This document shows positions 1-8,125 of a DNA stretch of 46,244 nt, piece by piece. Made by a program: the position numbers and the translations under genes. Within the stretch, counting starts at the first letter, position 1; each line of letters opens with the position of its first letter. Source of the DNA: an uncultured Lachnospiraceae bacterium (GTDB lineage Bacteria > Bacillota > Clostridia > Lachnospirales > Lachnospiraceae); NCBI GenBank assembly GCA_902794825.1, contig CADBIU010000015.1:1-46244 (forward strand), read 5' to 3'. The notes beneath the pieces were generated by a model. The model was not told the DNA's origin and ran no database searches. It saw only the letters and a list, made by a program, of their open reading frames with translations.

Positions 1-410
1 CCGGTCAGCGCGTTGAAAAGGGTCGTCTTGCCGCTGTTCTGATTTCCGACAAGCGCAAACGTCAAAACAGTGCCCTTGGGCAGAGGATCCCCGCTTCCCT
101 TTGGATGATAGATTCCTTCTTCTCCCAGACCCGGATGAGGTGTCTTTTTGTGCTTTACTTCCTTTTCCTCTTCGGGAGTATGCTTGTTGATCGGCTTCAC
201 CCCGATCTTGGCGGCATCATCAAGACGCAGCGTGAGGGAATAGCCGTGGATCTGGATTTCCACCGGATCCCCTAAAGGAGCGTATTTGAGCACCGTCACT
301 TCCGCTCCGGGTATCACTCCCATATCAAGAAAATGCTGTCTCAGGGCTCCGGTGCCGCCCACCGTCTCAATAATGGCAGACTGCCCGATTCCCAGTTCCT
401 TTAATGTCAT
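1..410 (-). CDS. feoB: FeoA-FeoB fusion ferrous iron transporter (N-terminal part, runs off window)
   Basis: The reading frame starts at ATG 408-410 behind an AAGGAG site and is open to the window edge, giving about 136 residues. Residues 1-75 form a FeoA-type SH3-like domain (LGIGQSAIIETVGG, then DMGVIPGAEVTV and DPVEIQIHGYSLTLR). A charged linker rich in E and K follows. At about residue 120 the G1 motif of the FeoB G domain appears (ALVGNQNSGKTTLFN). FeoB is the membrane Fe(II) permease with a cytosolic GTPase, and FeoA is its small partner. Fusion of the two is known in Clostridia. The membrane part lies outside the window, so integrity cannot be judged. No clear Fur box was found in the short upstream gap. 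Confidence 0.93.
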   Translation of the reverse strand, partial: MTLKELGIGQSAIIETVGGTGALRQHFLDMGVIPGAEVTVLKYAPLGDPVEIQIHGYSLTLRLDDAAKIGVKPINKHTPEEEKEVKHKKTPHPGLGEEGIYHPKGSGDPLPKGTVLTFALVGNQNSGKTTLFNALT

Positions 411-447
411 TTTATTTATCTCCTTAAATAGAATAATGCACGTCCTT

Positions 448-453
448 ATTATA
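448..453 (-). promoter_or_regulatory. Candidate -10 box for feoAB
   Basis: On the minus strand a perfect TATAAT lies about 38 bases before the feoAB start. The position expected for a -35 box falls inside the terminator stem of the upstream helicase gene and does not resemble TTGACA, so this is only a candidate. Confidence 0.35.
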
Positions 454-454
454 C

Positions 455-501
455 AAAAAAAGCGTCCCTTTGGAGTATCTATTTACTCCAAAAAGACGCC
501 T
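455..501 (-). terminator. Rho-independent terminator after the helicase gene
   Basis: Read on the minus strand, GGCGTC and TTGGAGTA pair with TACTCCAA and GACGC around a short AT loop, followed by a run of seven T. It lies just after the helicase stop codon and separates the three-gene operon from feoAB. Confidence 0.8.
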
Positions 502-529
502 GAAGTCAGCCATAACTGTATTTAAAAGA

Positions 530-2758
530 TCACCTGCTCCACTGCAGGGCCCTCTTCTTCATGCCCTCTATGTCCAGCACGCCGTACGCGAATCCTTTAC
601 GCACAAGTTCCGGGGGAACAAATTCATCGTACTTCTCAAATACCGGGATTTCCCCTGGATAGACAAGTTCCAGCGGATCGAACTCTGTCTCCGCCTCTTC
701 AGCAGTTATCTTATAGAACTCTTCCTCAGAAACTGTCATGGTAAACTGCATATAGTAAGGCCTGGAGGGGCTCAGTCCCTTAAGCCCCAGCCGCTTGCCG
801 CATCGGATCTTGAGAAATCTCTCCAAAGCCAGAAATGCGTAACTTCCAAGCCATGGAAACAGAGCCCACATCTTTCCGCCAAGATGAATCAGGTATCTGC
901 CCTCCATCCCCGCTTTATAGAAAGTGTCCCTTGCGCTCTGCAGTCTTGCAGCGGCATGACGCATCAGATATGGATACCCTTTGTCCTCGCTCAGAACGCC
1001 GAACATCCTCTCCAGGATCCTGGTGTGGATATCTCCCGCCACATCGCCGAAATAAGCCGGGATATTGCCTTTTACCAAAGAGCAGTAAACTTCCCGCTTT
1101 TTGTGATCCACCTCCTCGACGATCCAGACGCGGCCGGCGATCGCTATTTTGTCCCCCGCCGGCGGGGGCTTGACGATCGTACCCAGTTCCTCGGATCCGG
1201 CATGAACCTTGTACTCGATGTTCTCCTGAAAGACCGCGTAGAACTTGTAGTTATTCGTGATCCGCTCTCCTGTGATCCCTACCACCAGCCCGCCGTTCTC
1301 CGTGCGGTTGATATGGTCGATCTCCAGCAGGTGCCGCAGTAGCAGCCGGTAATCATCTGTAGTGATCCTGTGAAAGCACGCAAGAGGCAGTACTCTTGAA
1401 GCCAGTTCTCCCGCCGTCATCTCGCCGCAGGAAGCCAGAGTGCTCATGGTCTGGTGATAGAGAAGACTGTAGGGAAGCCGGTCCATCTTAGGCGGCTCCA
1501 CAAAGCGGTCCTCGATGTAAAGCTGGATCAGCGCGATCCCCTGTATCATATACCACGGGATCAGGTCAGGCAGCATCGCTCTGGCTTCCGCATGTTCCTC
1601 CCTCATCACGAACCACATCTCGGAGGGCTCGCCTCTGCGTCCGGTACGCCCTAGCCTTTGCAGGAAACCAGACACCGTAAAGGGCGCGTCGATATGAAAG
1701 GCCCGCTCAAGCTTCCCGATATCAATGCCCAGTTCCAGCGTCGCCGTAGCGCAGACGCTCATCATCAAGTCGTCATCCTTCATCTCCATCTCCGCGCTCT
1801 CCCGGTAAGAAGCCGAGAGATTTCCGTGGTGGATCAGGAATCGCTCCGGTTCATGATTAGCCTCGCAGTACTGGCGCAAACACTGGCAGACGGATTCGCA
1901 CTCCTCGCGGGAATTCGTAAAGACCAGGCATTTTTTGCCTCGCGTGTGTTCGAAAATATAGCCAAGCCCCGGATCCGCCGCTTTCGGCGCGGTGTCCGTA
2001 GGCTCCTCCTCGTCAGGTATCTTAACTGTGATCTCCCTGCCCTCATCGGCCTGGGGATCCGTGCTGTAAAAATGCTCCATGGACAGTCGCCACACCTCTT
2101 TGCCGCCGTCGAACTTCGGTATAACAGTGGGTCTTGTGCTTCCGGACGCCAGAAATTCACCTGCCAGCTCGGGGTTTCCGATCGTCGCGGACAAGCCGAT
2201 CCTCCGGGGATCACAACCCGCCAGCCGGCACATTCTCTCGATCAGACAGAAAGTCTGCATTCCGCGGTCTCCCCGCAGCAGAGAGTGGATCTCGTCAATA
2301 ACAATGAATCGAAGATCCCCGAACAGTGAAGGGATCTCCATGTGTTTGTTGATCATCAGCGACTCCAGGGATTCCGGCGTGATCTGCAGGATCCCGGAAG
2401 GCTTTTTCAACAGTTTCCTTTTCTGCGACTGAGATACATCGCCATGCCAGCGGTAAACCGGTATGCCGGCCTCCTCGCACAGTTCGTTCAGCCGCCCGAA
2501 CTGATCGTTGATCAGCGCCTTAAGGGGCGCGATATAGAGCACTCCCACACTCCGGGCGGGCTCCTCATCCAGCAAAGTCAAAATAGGGAAAAACGCCGCT
2601 TCAGTCTTGCCGGACGCGGTGGACGCCGTCAAAAGGACATTGTCGTCAGTTCCGAAGATTGCCTCTCCCGCGGCGTTCTGCACACCGCGCAGTGTCTTCC
2701 AGCCTGACCGGAATATATAATCCTGTATGAAAGGAGCATAACGGTAGAAAACATCCAT
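530..2758 (-). CDS. sngC: Lhr/BrxHI-type DEAD/DEAH helicase, SngC of a Shango-like defence operon
   Basis: A 742-residue superfamily 2 helicase. Visible motifs are the Q-like start (TLRGVQNAAG), Walker A TASGKT at 47-52, motif II DEIH at 155-158, motif III SATIGN from 190, and motif VI QRLGRTGRRG at 367-376. The long C-terminal part resembles the extra domains of Lhr-like and BrxHI helicases. The motor should hydrolyse ATP to move along or remodel nucleic acid. It is the last gene of a minus-strand operon with a TerB-domain protein and a BrxD-type ATPase, the composition and order of the Shango anti-phage system. The start is ATG 2756-2758 with AGAGGA upstream. The helicase assignment is certain from motifs; the Shango role is inferred from the three-gene context. 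Confidence 0.88.
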   Translation of the reverse strand: MDVFYRYAPFIQDYIFRSGWKTLRGVQNAAGEAIFGTDDNVLLTASTASGKTEAAFFPILTLLDEEPARSVGVLYIAPLKALINDQFGRLNELCEEAGIPVYRWHGDVSQSQKRKLLKKPSGILQITPESLESLMINKHMEIPSLFGDLRFIVIDEIHSLLRGDRGMQTFCLIERMCRLAGCDPRRIGLSATIGNPELAGEFLASGSTRPTVIPKFDGGKEVWRLSMEHFYSTDPQADEGREITVKIPDEEEPTDTAPKAADPGLGYIFEHTRGKKCLVFTNSREECESVCQCLRQYCEANHEPERFLIHHGNLSASYRESAEMEMKDDDLMMSVCATATLELGIDIGKLERAFHIDAPFTVSGFLQRLGRTGRRGEPSEMWFVMREEHAEARAMLPDLIPWYMIQGIALIQLYIEDRFVEPPKMDRLPYSLLYHQTMSTLASCGEMTAGELASRVLPLACFHRITTDDYRLLLRHLLEIDHINRTENGGLVVGITGERITNNYKFYAVFQENIEYKVHAGSEELGTIVKPPPAGDKIAIAGRVWIVEEVDHKKREVYCSLVKGNIPAYFGDVAGDIHTRILERMFGVLSEDKGYPYLMRHAAARLQSARDTFYKAGMEGRYLIHLGGKMWALFPWLGSYAFLALERFLKIRCGKRLGLKGLSPSRPYYMQFTMTVSEEEFYKITAEEAETEFDPLELVYPGEIPVFEKYDEFVPPELVRKGFAYGVLDIEGMKKRALQWSR

Positions 2759-2806
2759 AAATCTGTTCCTCTGACATATATGGGATCCGCGCGGTTTTTA
2801 ACCGGG

Positions 2807-4138
2807 TCAGATCTCAAACTCCGCGTAATTCTTCTCCGTCTTGTCAGAAACCGCTTCCGACTTCGCGTAAGTGAATCCGTCAGACTGCATCAGTTCTTCG
2901 ATTCCCATGTCCGGATTCTGGTACAGGATATCCAGAAGCTCAATGAAGTCCCGGATAACCTCTCTGGGCGTGATATTCTGGTCCGCGCCGATCCGTCCGT
3001 ACTCCAGTTTGATAAAGGGAATGATATCCTGTGTAGTGAGCGTTCTCTGATACCCGTAGAGGTCGGCGTGAATATCCGCCAGTTTCTCGCACAGGACCAG
3101 CATTTCCTCCGCGGTGAGCGGCTCCAGCCTTATGACCGGTGCCAGAAGATCCCTTGCGCCCGGTCTTGAGAACTTACCCTCCGCGAGGCGGGATCGAAGC
3201 GCTTCATAACTGTAGATTCCCCGGCGCTTGTCCTCCAGCGCCTGAGGAGTAGCGCCCATAATGATCCCAAGATAGCGCGCCTTCCCCTGAAGTGTGTCGT
3301 TGTACATGGTCAGTATCTTCTCATAATTGTACTGGCGTGTAATACTGTTCGGGATCTTGTAGATGTTGACCAGCTCATCGATCATGATCATCAAGCCGGT
3401 ATAGCCCGCAAGGCGGAAAAATGTCGCGAACAGTTTCAGATAGTCGTACCAGTCGTCATCTGTGATGATGATATTGACTCCCAGCTCTTCTTTGGCTTCC
3501 CGTTTGAGGGCGTATTCTCCCCTGAACCATCGGACTACTTTCATTTTCCTGTCGTCGTCGCCTTCCACATAGGCGTGATAATAGATGGACAGGAGCCGCG
3601 CAAACTCAAAACCGTGCACGAGCTCGCTGACCGCCGAAGTGACCGTGTAGATCTTCTGATCCACTGCCTTCGTCAGCATCGGATCACCGGGCATAAGCCC
3701 CGTCTCCTGCGCCGCCTCCATCTGTACGTTATTGATCCAGCGATCCAGCACAAGCGTCAGGGCGCCTCCCTCAGGCCTGGTCTTCGTAGAGAGATTTCCG
3801 ATCAGTTCCCTGTAAGTGGCAAGCCCCTGCCCTTTCGTTCCCTGCAGTCTCCGCTCCGGCGACAGATCCGCGTCCGCGACGATAAATCCCCTGTCCATAA
3901 CATAATTTCTGATCGTCTGAATCAGGAAGCTCTTGCCGGATCCATATCTGCCGACAATAAAGCGAAACGACGCGCCGCCCTCCCCGATGATATCAACATC
4001 GTGTAGCAGCGCCTCGATCTCGCTCTTTCTTCCCACTGTTATATAGGGCAGGCCGATCCGCGGAACCACGCCGCCCTTCAGTGATCCGATCACAGTCTGC
4101 GCGATCCGCTTCGGCACCTTCTTCTTTCTATCTGTCAT
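2807..4138 (-). CDS. sngB: DUF2791/BrxD-type P-loop ATPase, SngB of a Shango-like operon
   Basis: A 443-residue ATPase. The preferred start is ATG 4136-4138, seven bases after an AAGGAG site; a TTG just upstream is less likely. Walker A GRYGSGKS is at about 63-70, preceded by the typical N-terminus with VGRKSEIEALLHDVD. Walker B MIMIDELVNIY is at about 250. The layout and length match the BREX BrxD/DUF2791 family of ATP-binding proteins, which in several defence loci pair with an Lhr-type helicase. It lies 48 bases before the helicase gene and 21 bases after the TerB gene, so the three are probably co-transcribed. In Shango the ATPase is required for phage protection; here that function is inferred. 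No catalytic motif is missing. Confidence 0.87.
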   Translation of the reverse strand: MTDRKKKVPKRIAQTVIGSLKGGVVPRIGLPYITVGRKSEIEALLHDVDIIGEGGASFRFIVGRYGSGKSFLIQTIRNYVMDRGFIVADADLSPERRLQGTKGQGLATYRELIGNLSTKTRPEGGALTLVLDRWINNVQMEAAQETGLMPGDPMLTKAVDQKIYTVTSAVSELVHGFEFARLLSIYYHAYVEGDDDRKMKVVRWFRGEYALKREAKEELGVNIIITDDDWYDYLKLFATFFRLAGYTGLMIMIDELVNIYKIPNSITRQYNYEKILTMYNDTLQGKARYLGIIMGATPQALEDKRRGIYSYEALRSRLAEGKFSRPGARDLLAPVIRLEPLTAEEMLVLCEKLADIHADLYGYQRTLTTQDIIPFIKLEYGRIGADQNITPREVIRDFIELLDILYQNPDMGIEELMQSDGFTYAKSEAVSDKTEKNYAEFEI

Positions 4139-4159
4139 CAACCTTCTCCTTCAAGTGTT

Positions 4160-6151
4160 CTATTCAAGTATTCTCTCCAGGTCTTCCCTGTAGTCCTCGA
4201 CCAGCATGATCTCATCCCCTTCGCAGGAGAGGACATTGTCTCCGATCTCATCGAAGAGCGCCTCATTGATCGCGTCCGCGACCACTGAGGGCATCAGCGC
4301 TTTCTGTCTGATCAGCCCCGCGACAGGCTCTCCGCGCATGACAGACAGAAGGATCTGCGTATATACATCATCCAGTTCGGGAATTTCTGTCGCAGCAGGT
4401 ATTTCCTCTACCATAGGGCCTTCCGATACTTCCAGGGTCACCGGCTGAACGAACTTCCGCTCCTTTTGCTGCGCGTCAGGACCCGCTGCCTGCTCTAATG
4501 CCTGCTCCGGCGCCTGCTCCCTCATCTCATCCTCCGTCAGAAGGCTGTCCCGGGTGATCTGCGCGTCCCGTCTTATCTTATCAAGCCCGGAGAGGTCGAT
4601 CGTGATCTTCGGCTTCGCCGCTTCTTCTGCCGCTGTCCTGTCCGCCCCGATCACCGCTTCCACATAGGGAGTGACCCACTCTTCGCCCTTTTTCTCCCTG
4701 AGGTAGTGCCCGGTCTTAAGATATCTGCGGATCTGCCTGTCCGCCTCATGTACGATCGCATGGACCCGGTATTTGTCAAAAAACAGTTCGTCATACCTGT
4801 ATTCAGACCACTCGCCGCTTTTATACACGAACTTCCGGCACTCCGTCACCTTGTACTCGGCATCTTCCCGATTTTCCGGATCCATATAGACCGCGTTTGC
4901 CAAAGGATGCCAGGGAAACTGACGCATCTTACCAAAACAGGCGTCAAAGATATCCCATCCGAGATCATCATAGTGCTCCGCCATATATCTCCATACTTCC
5001 GCGAACAGATGCATCCCCCTCTCCGGTTCCTTCATGATCGCGGAGGATTTCTCTGTTTTGCCTCCGGTCAAGGCGTTAAGGGCCCCGAATACCTCCTCAT
5101 CTGTATGCTCCAGAGGTTTGCGAAGTATCATAAGCTGTCGATCCCGCTCGATCAGTTCCGGGGCGATCAGGGACTTTACATCCTCCGATAAAGAACCGCT
5201 TAACACCGTAAATTCCATGATCCAGCGGTGCAGGTTCTCTCTCATGGACCTGTCCCCGAACCCGCTGTCCAGAAAGCCTTTCTCAAACTCTTTCATTTTC
5301 CGGATTGCTTCTTCAGGCGTATTCGCCCCGATCATATTCAGCAGTTCGTAGATATACATATACGCCAGAGATGTCGTGATCGGGCGAAACTCTCCTCTTC
5401 TGACCCTTGTCCTCCAGGCAAAATATCCCCTGAGCTGATTCAGGTTCAGATCGTGATAAGTGGCAAAATACCGCTTAACTTCACTGTTCCACGGCGCATC
5501 GTCCTCATAATCCTCCATGAATTTCCCCTGTCGGACGAAGTTCATGCACTTGTTCTCGAAAGAGCTGTTCCTGTACTCATAGAGCTGCATCATCTCGAGG
5601 ATGCGGGTCGGGATCGGACGGGGTTCATTATTCCGGAGGACATGCGTCTGCGGTCCGATCCTCCGCTTCTCTTCCTGCTTCTCACGAAAGCGGCTCTTAT
5701 CATAATTGCCGCGCATAGCTTCAAGCGGAAGCAATGTGTCTCTGAAAACTTTTCCGCCGGTACCCGGACTCTCCTCTTTTTTCTGCTCCTCCAACACGAC
5801 TGTATAACTGCCCGCTCTGCCGATCCGTATTGCCTCATCGAACAGTTTGAACACGACCTCCGGTTCCGTCCGGTCATCGAAGATGACTCCGGCCCACTTT
5901 TCTCCCCTCATCCTGAATGCGTTAGTCACGTAAGGCTCTTTGATTTCTGTCAGGATCTGCCTTCCGCACTTGATATCACATCTGCAGAGCTCGTTTCCTG
6001 TCTCATAGTCCCACTGGCGCATCATAAGAGCGACCCACTTCCTTGTCTCCGGATCGGTCAGAACCGAGAAACTGCGGAAATCATCCCACTTCTGCTCCTC
6101 GCGGATATGATATTTTTTTTCGGCGTAGGCCGTAAGCTCTGACAGGTCCAA
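4160..6151 (-). CDS. sngA: TerB-N/TerB-C domain protein, SngA of a Shango-like operon
   Basis: The likely start is TTG 6149-6151, with GGAGG six bases before it, giving 663 residues. A longer frame from GTG 6202 would begin inside the predicted promoter and adds an implausible leader. The centre, roughly residues 150-380, has TerB-N-like sequence (PTRILEMMQLYEYRNSSFE, then FATYHDLNLNQLRGYFAWRT and RRGEF). The C-terminal 80 residues have the acidic, helical look of a TerB-C domain (DDVYTQILLSVMRGEPVAG). TerB-type domains come from tellurite-resistance and stress systems and are thought to act as metal- or ligand-sensing scaffolds. It is the first gene of the Shango-like operon. No nuclease motif was found, so the effector activity is unknown. 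Confidence 0.82.
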   Translation of the reverse strand: MDLSELTAYAEKKYHIREEQKWDDFRSFSVLTDPETRKWVALMMRQWDYETGNELCRCDIKCGRQILTEIKEPYVTNAFRMRGEKWAGVIFDDRTEPEVVFKLFDEAIRIGRAGSYTVVLEEQKKEESPGTGGKVFRDTLLPLEAMRGNYDKSRFREKQEEKRRIGPQTHVLRNNEPRPIPTRILEMMQLYEYRNSSFENKCMNFVRQGKFMEDYEDDAPWNSEVKRYFATYHDLNLNQLRGYFAWRTRVRRGEFRPITTSLAYMYIYELLNMIGANTPEEAIRKMKEFEKGFLDSGFGDRSMRENLHRWIMEFTVLSGSLSEDVKSLIAPELIERDRQLMILRKPLEHTDEEVFGALNALTGGKTEKSSAIMKEPERGMHLFAEVWRYMAEHYDDLGWDIFDACFGKMRQFPWHPLANAVYMDPENREDAEYKVTECRKFVYKSGEWSEYRYDELFFDKYRVHAIVHEADRQIRRYLKTGHYLREKKGEEWVTPYVEAVIGADRTAAEEAAKPKITIDLSGLDKIRRDAQITRDSLLTEDEMREQAPEQALEQAAGPDAQQKERKFVQPVTLEVSEGPMVEEIPAATEIPELDDVYTQILLSVMRGEPVAGLIRQKALMPSVVADAINEALFDEIGDNVLSCEGDEIMLVEDYREDLERILE

Positions 6152-6192
6152 ATCATTCCTCCAACTGCCTGATCTGACAGTAACACAACATA

Positions 6193-6222
6193 AATATAGC
6201 ACATAGACCCTGTATCGAACAA
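6193..6222 (-). promoter_or_regulatory. Candidate promoter of the Shango-like operon
   Basis: On the minus strand TTGTTC (6217-6222) and TATATT (6193-6198) are separated by 18 bases. Transcription would begin near 6186, downstream of the GTG at 6202, which supports the TTG start at 6151. Confidence 0.5.
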
Positions 6223-6259
6223 GAGTTCTTAATTGTTCCTGATCAACTGATACACGGAT

Positions 6260-6302
6260 AAAAAAGAAACGCCCTCAGGCCGATCATGGCCTGAAGGTGT
6301 TC
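6260..6302 (-). terminator. Terminator after the HD-domain gene
   Basis: TCAGGCC and GGCCTGA pair around GATCAT, and the outer arms extend the stem. On the minus strand the hairpin is followed by a T-rich run. It insulates the defence operon from the HD gene behind it. Confidence 0.8.
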
Positions 6303-6318
6303 CTGTCATAATATCAGA

Positions 6319-6888
6319 TTAACTCTCCCTCTCAATTTTCTCCCTGCTCCAGTCATCGACTGCAGCCCGCAGCTCTTTCAGATAAGGGGAAAACTTCATG
6401 TTCTCCTGCCCGTAGGTAAACTGCAGGTCATATTCGAGAGGAAGCCAGGTATTGATGTCCGATTCGTTGTGGGAGATCAGCGCTTCCAGTTTGTCCAAAG
6501 CCTTATATAACTTGGCTTCTTTGGTCTCCAGCGCCTCCATCTCCGCAAGCAGTCCGGTCCATTCCGCGCGCTGCGGCTCAGGGAATGTGTTCACCCACTG
6601 GTGGAAAAGATCGTCTTCCACATCCGCGTCATCCCCGGTCTTTTCAAAAGTGGGGATGTCGCCTGTGAAGGATTCCCCCAGATCGTGGATCAGGCACATT
6701 CGGATGACCTTATCCATATCAAAGTCGCAGTATTCCTCAACGCCGGTCAGCAGCATAGCCATCAGCGCGATCCGCCAGCTGTGATCCGCGACACTCTCCT
6801 TGCGGTCCTCCTCTGTATAGCAGTGACGCGTCGTGATCTTAAGGCGTGCCGCCTGCGCCAGTATCTTTAAAAACTCTTCCGACTTCAT
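6319..6888 (-). CDS. HD-domain phosphohydrolase, YfbR/HDDC2-like
   Basis: The start is ATG 6886-6888, eight bases after a perfect AGGAGG, giving 189 residues; an in-frame ATG 18 bases upstream lacks a site. HD-superfamily metal ligands are visible: the histidine in ESVADHSWR, the HD pair in CLIHDLGE, and a later aspartate in the KALDKLEAL segment. This arrangement and length fit the YfbR/HDDC2 group of 5'-deoxynucleotidases, which remove phosphate from dNMPs in the cytosol. The lipoprotein gene ends 28 bases upstream, so the two may share a transcript. Substrate is inferred from family only. Confidence 0.8.
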   Translation of the reverse strand: MKSEEFLKILAQAARLKITTRHCYTEEDRKESVADHSWRIALMAMLLTGVEEYCDFDMDKVIRMCLIHDLGESFTGDIPTFEKTGDDADVEDDLFHQWVNTFPEPQRAEWTGLLAEMEALETKEAKLYKALDKLEALISHNESDINTWLPLEYDLQFTYGQENMKFSPYLKELRAAVDDWSREKIERES

Positions 6889-6916
6889 CCCGCTTACCTC
6901 CTGCATTCAATGATCG

Positions 6917-7948
6917 TCAGCAAAGATCGACTGTAGGGCATACTAAAAACAGATCGATGTCTTTGTCATCCCCGACTCCGTAATACACCCAGTTTTCTGC
7001 GGATGAATAGTCAACGGAAGCAGAGGTTTCAACCTCTGCTTCTTTGGTAAATTCAATTGCTTCCGGGTCTTGGGCCGCAATGTCTGTGAGATAAAGCATG
7101 TCGCCTTCTACGACATACTCATAAATCTGTTCGCCGGTCTGCGCATCAAGGACCTTGCCTTCGCGGCTGTACCAGATGACCTGAACATCGTCCTGCATGT
7201 GGATCACGCCGGTGTGGTCCTCGTTGAATTGTACATAGAATTCTGCTTTGACTTCCTGGCCATCAATCTGGTCGGTTACCTCGGCCACATACTTGCCGGG
7301 TACATTTGCGCTGTAAGTCTGAGGCTGCTGATCCTTCAGTTCTAAGCTGTCAAGGACCGCTGAAAGCGCGTCGGAAACGCCCATTCCCGTCATTTCATCC
7401 GCCTGTTTAGTCGTCGTGATCTGAACAAGCAGAGTGCCGCCGTTTCTCTCGACCGCGATAAAGTCTTCTGCGGCATTCTCTACGGTGACAGAGGTCATGC
7501 TGGTCCTAAGGGCCCACACATCTGTTCCTTTGCCAAAATATCCCTCGCTCCTGGTATGTTCAGGCAGTCCGTTTTCATCTGCCATGACATTATACAGGAC
7601 TTCATCGGGCATCTGGTCTGCGTAATACTTCACATTGATCTGATTTACACCGTCTGCCTTACCGATATAGCTGAAATAAACGCCGTCGTCCTCGATCACT
7701 TCGATGGAATTCTTTTCATATACTGCGCTCCATCCGTCAGTACTCTCATATTTCACGGTTTCAGGAGCGGCCGCTTCCTGCCCTGCTCCGGCTTCTGTCT
7801 CTGTTTTTTCTTCCACTGCGGTCGCCTCTGTCTGTGCAGCGTCCGTCTGCGTCGCTCCTGCCTGTGCTCCCGCACCTGCCTTTCCCGCACATCCTGTCAT
7901 AAGCATTGCGGCGATCAGTCCCATTGTTACAAATGCCTTATTATACAT
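6917..7948 (-). CDS. Lipoprotein ending in a truncated DUF3089 domain
   Basis: A 343-residue protein with a lipobox (AMLMTGC) near residue 20 and a low-complexity Ala/Glu/Thr linker to about residue 65, so it should be anchored to the outer face of the membrane. Residues 70-310 form an unrecognised beta-rich region. The last 28 residues (from SAENWVYYGVGDDKD to FLVCPTVDLC) look like the first residues of a DUF3089 domain, an alpha/beta-hydrolase-like family that normally continues for about 250 more residues. Here a stop follows at once, and the next gene begins 28 bases later. This suggests the domain was deleted; the remaining protein may still be made. It has its own promoter-like sequence upstream. 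Confidence 0.8.
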   Translation of the reverse strand: MYNKAFVTMGLIAAMLMTGCAGKAGAGAQAGATQTDAAQTEATAVEEKTETEAGAGQEAAAPETVKYESTDGWSAVYEKNSIEVIEDDGVYFSYIGKADGVNQINVKYYADQMPDEVLYNVMADENGLPEHTRSEGYFGKGTDVWALRTSMTSVTVENAAEDFIAVERNGGTLLVQITTTKQADEMTGMGVSDALSAVLDSLELKDQQPQTYSANVPGKYVAEVTDQIDGQEVKAEFYVQFNEDHTGVIHMQDDVQVIWYSREGKVLDAQTGEQIYEYVVEGDMLYLTDIAAQDPEAIEFTKEAEVETSASVDYSSAENWVYYGVGDDKDIDLFLVCPTVDLC

Positions 7949-8032
7949 AATCTTATGCGCCTCCGTTACAAGTTTTTATATTCTGTGTTTGAAATCCTGC
8001 CGGTCATCCCGGCTGGTTTTTATCCTGACAAC

Positions 8033-8062
8033 ATCATATACGCAAGGTGTCCGCAGTGTCCA
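8033..8062 (-). promoter_or_regulatory. Candidate promoter of the lipoprotein-HD operon
   Basis: Minus strand TGGACA (8057-8062), an 18-base spacer and TATGAT (8033-8038). It is back to back with the plus-strand box at 8080-8088. Confidence 0.5.
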
Positions 8063-8079
8063 CTGCAAATAATAAATCG

Positions 8080-8088
8080 TGGTATAAT
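8080..8088 (+). promoter_or_regulatory. Extended -10 promoter of the alpha/beta hydrolase gene
   Basis: TGG followed by a perfect TATAAT (8083-8088), about 37 bases before the gene start. There is no good -35 box, which is usual for extended -10 promoters. Confidence 0.55.
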
Positions 8089-8125
8089 GTCATAGAATCG
8101 TTCAGCAAATCAGAGGAACTATATC

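Noticed and set aside
470-2329. Open frames on the plus strand over the helicase gene
   Set aside because: They are antisense shadows of the helicase with clear motifs on the other strand; they lack ribosome sites and any recognisable motif.
5228-6142. 304-codon plus-strand frame over the TerB gene
   Set aside because: Antisense to a gene with a good ribosome site and operon context; composition is that of a reversed coding strand.
6203-6260. BREX or TerCDZ island
   Set aside because: BrxD- and BrxHI-like proteins are present, but no PglX, PglZ or BrxC gene and no terCDE genes are in the window; the three-gene set fits Shango better.
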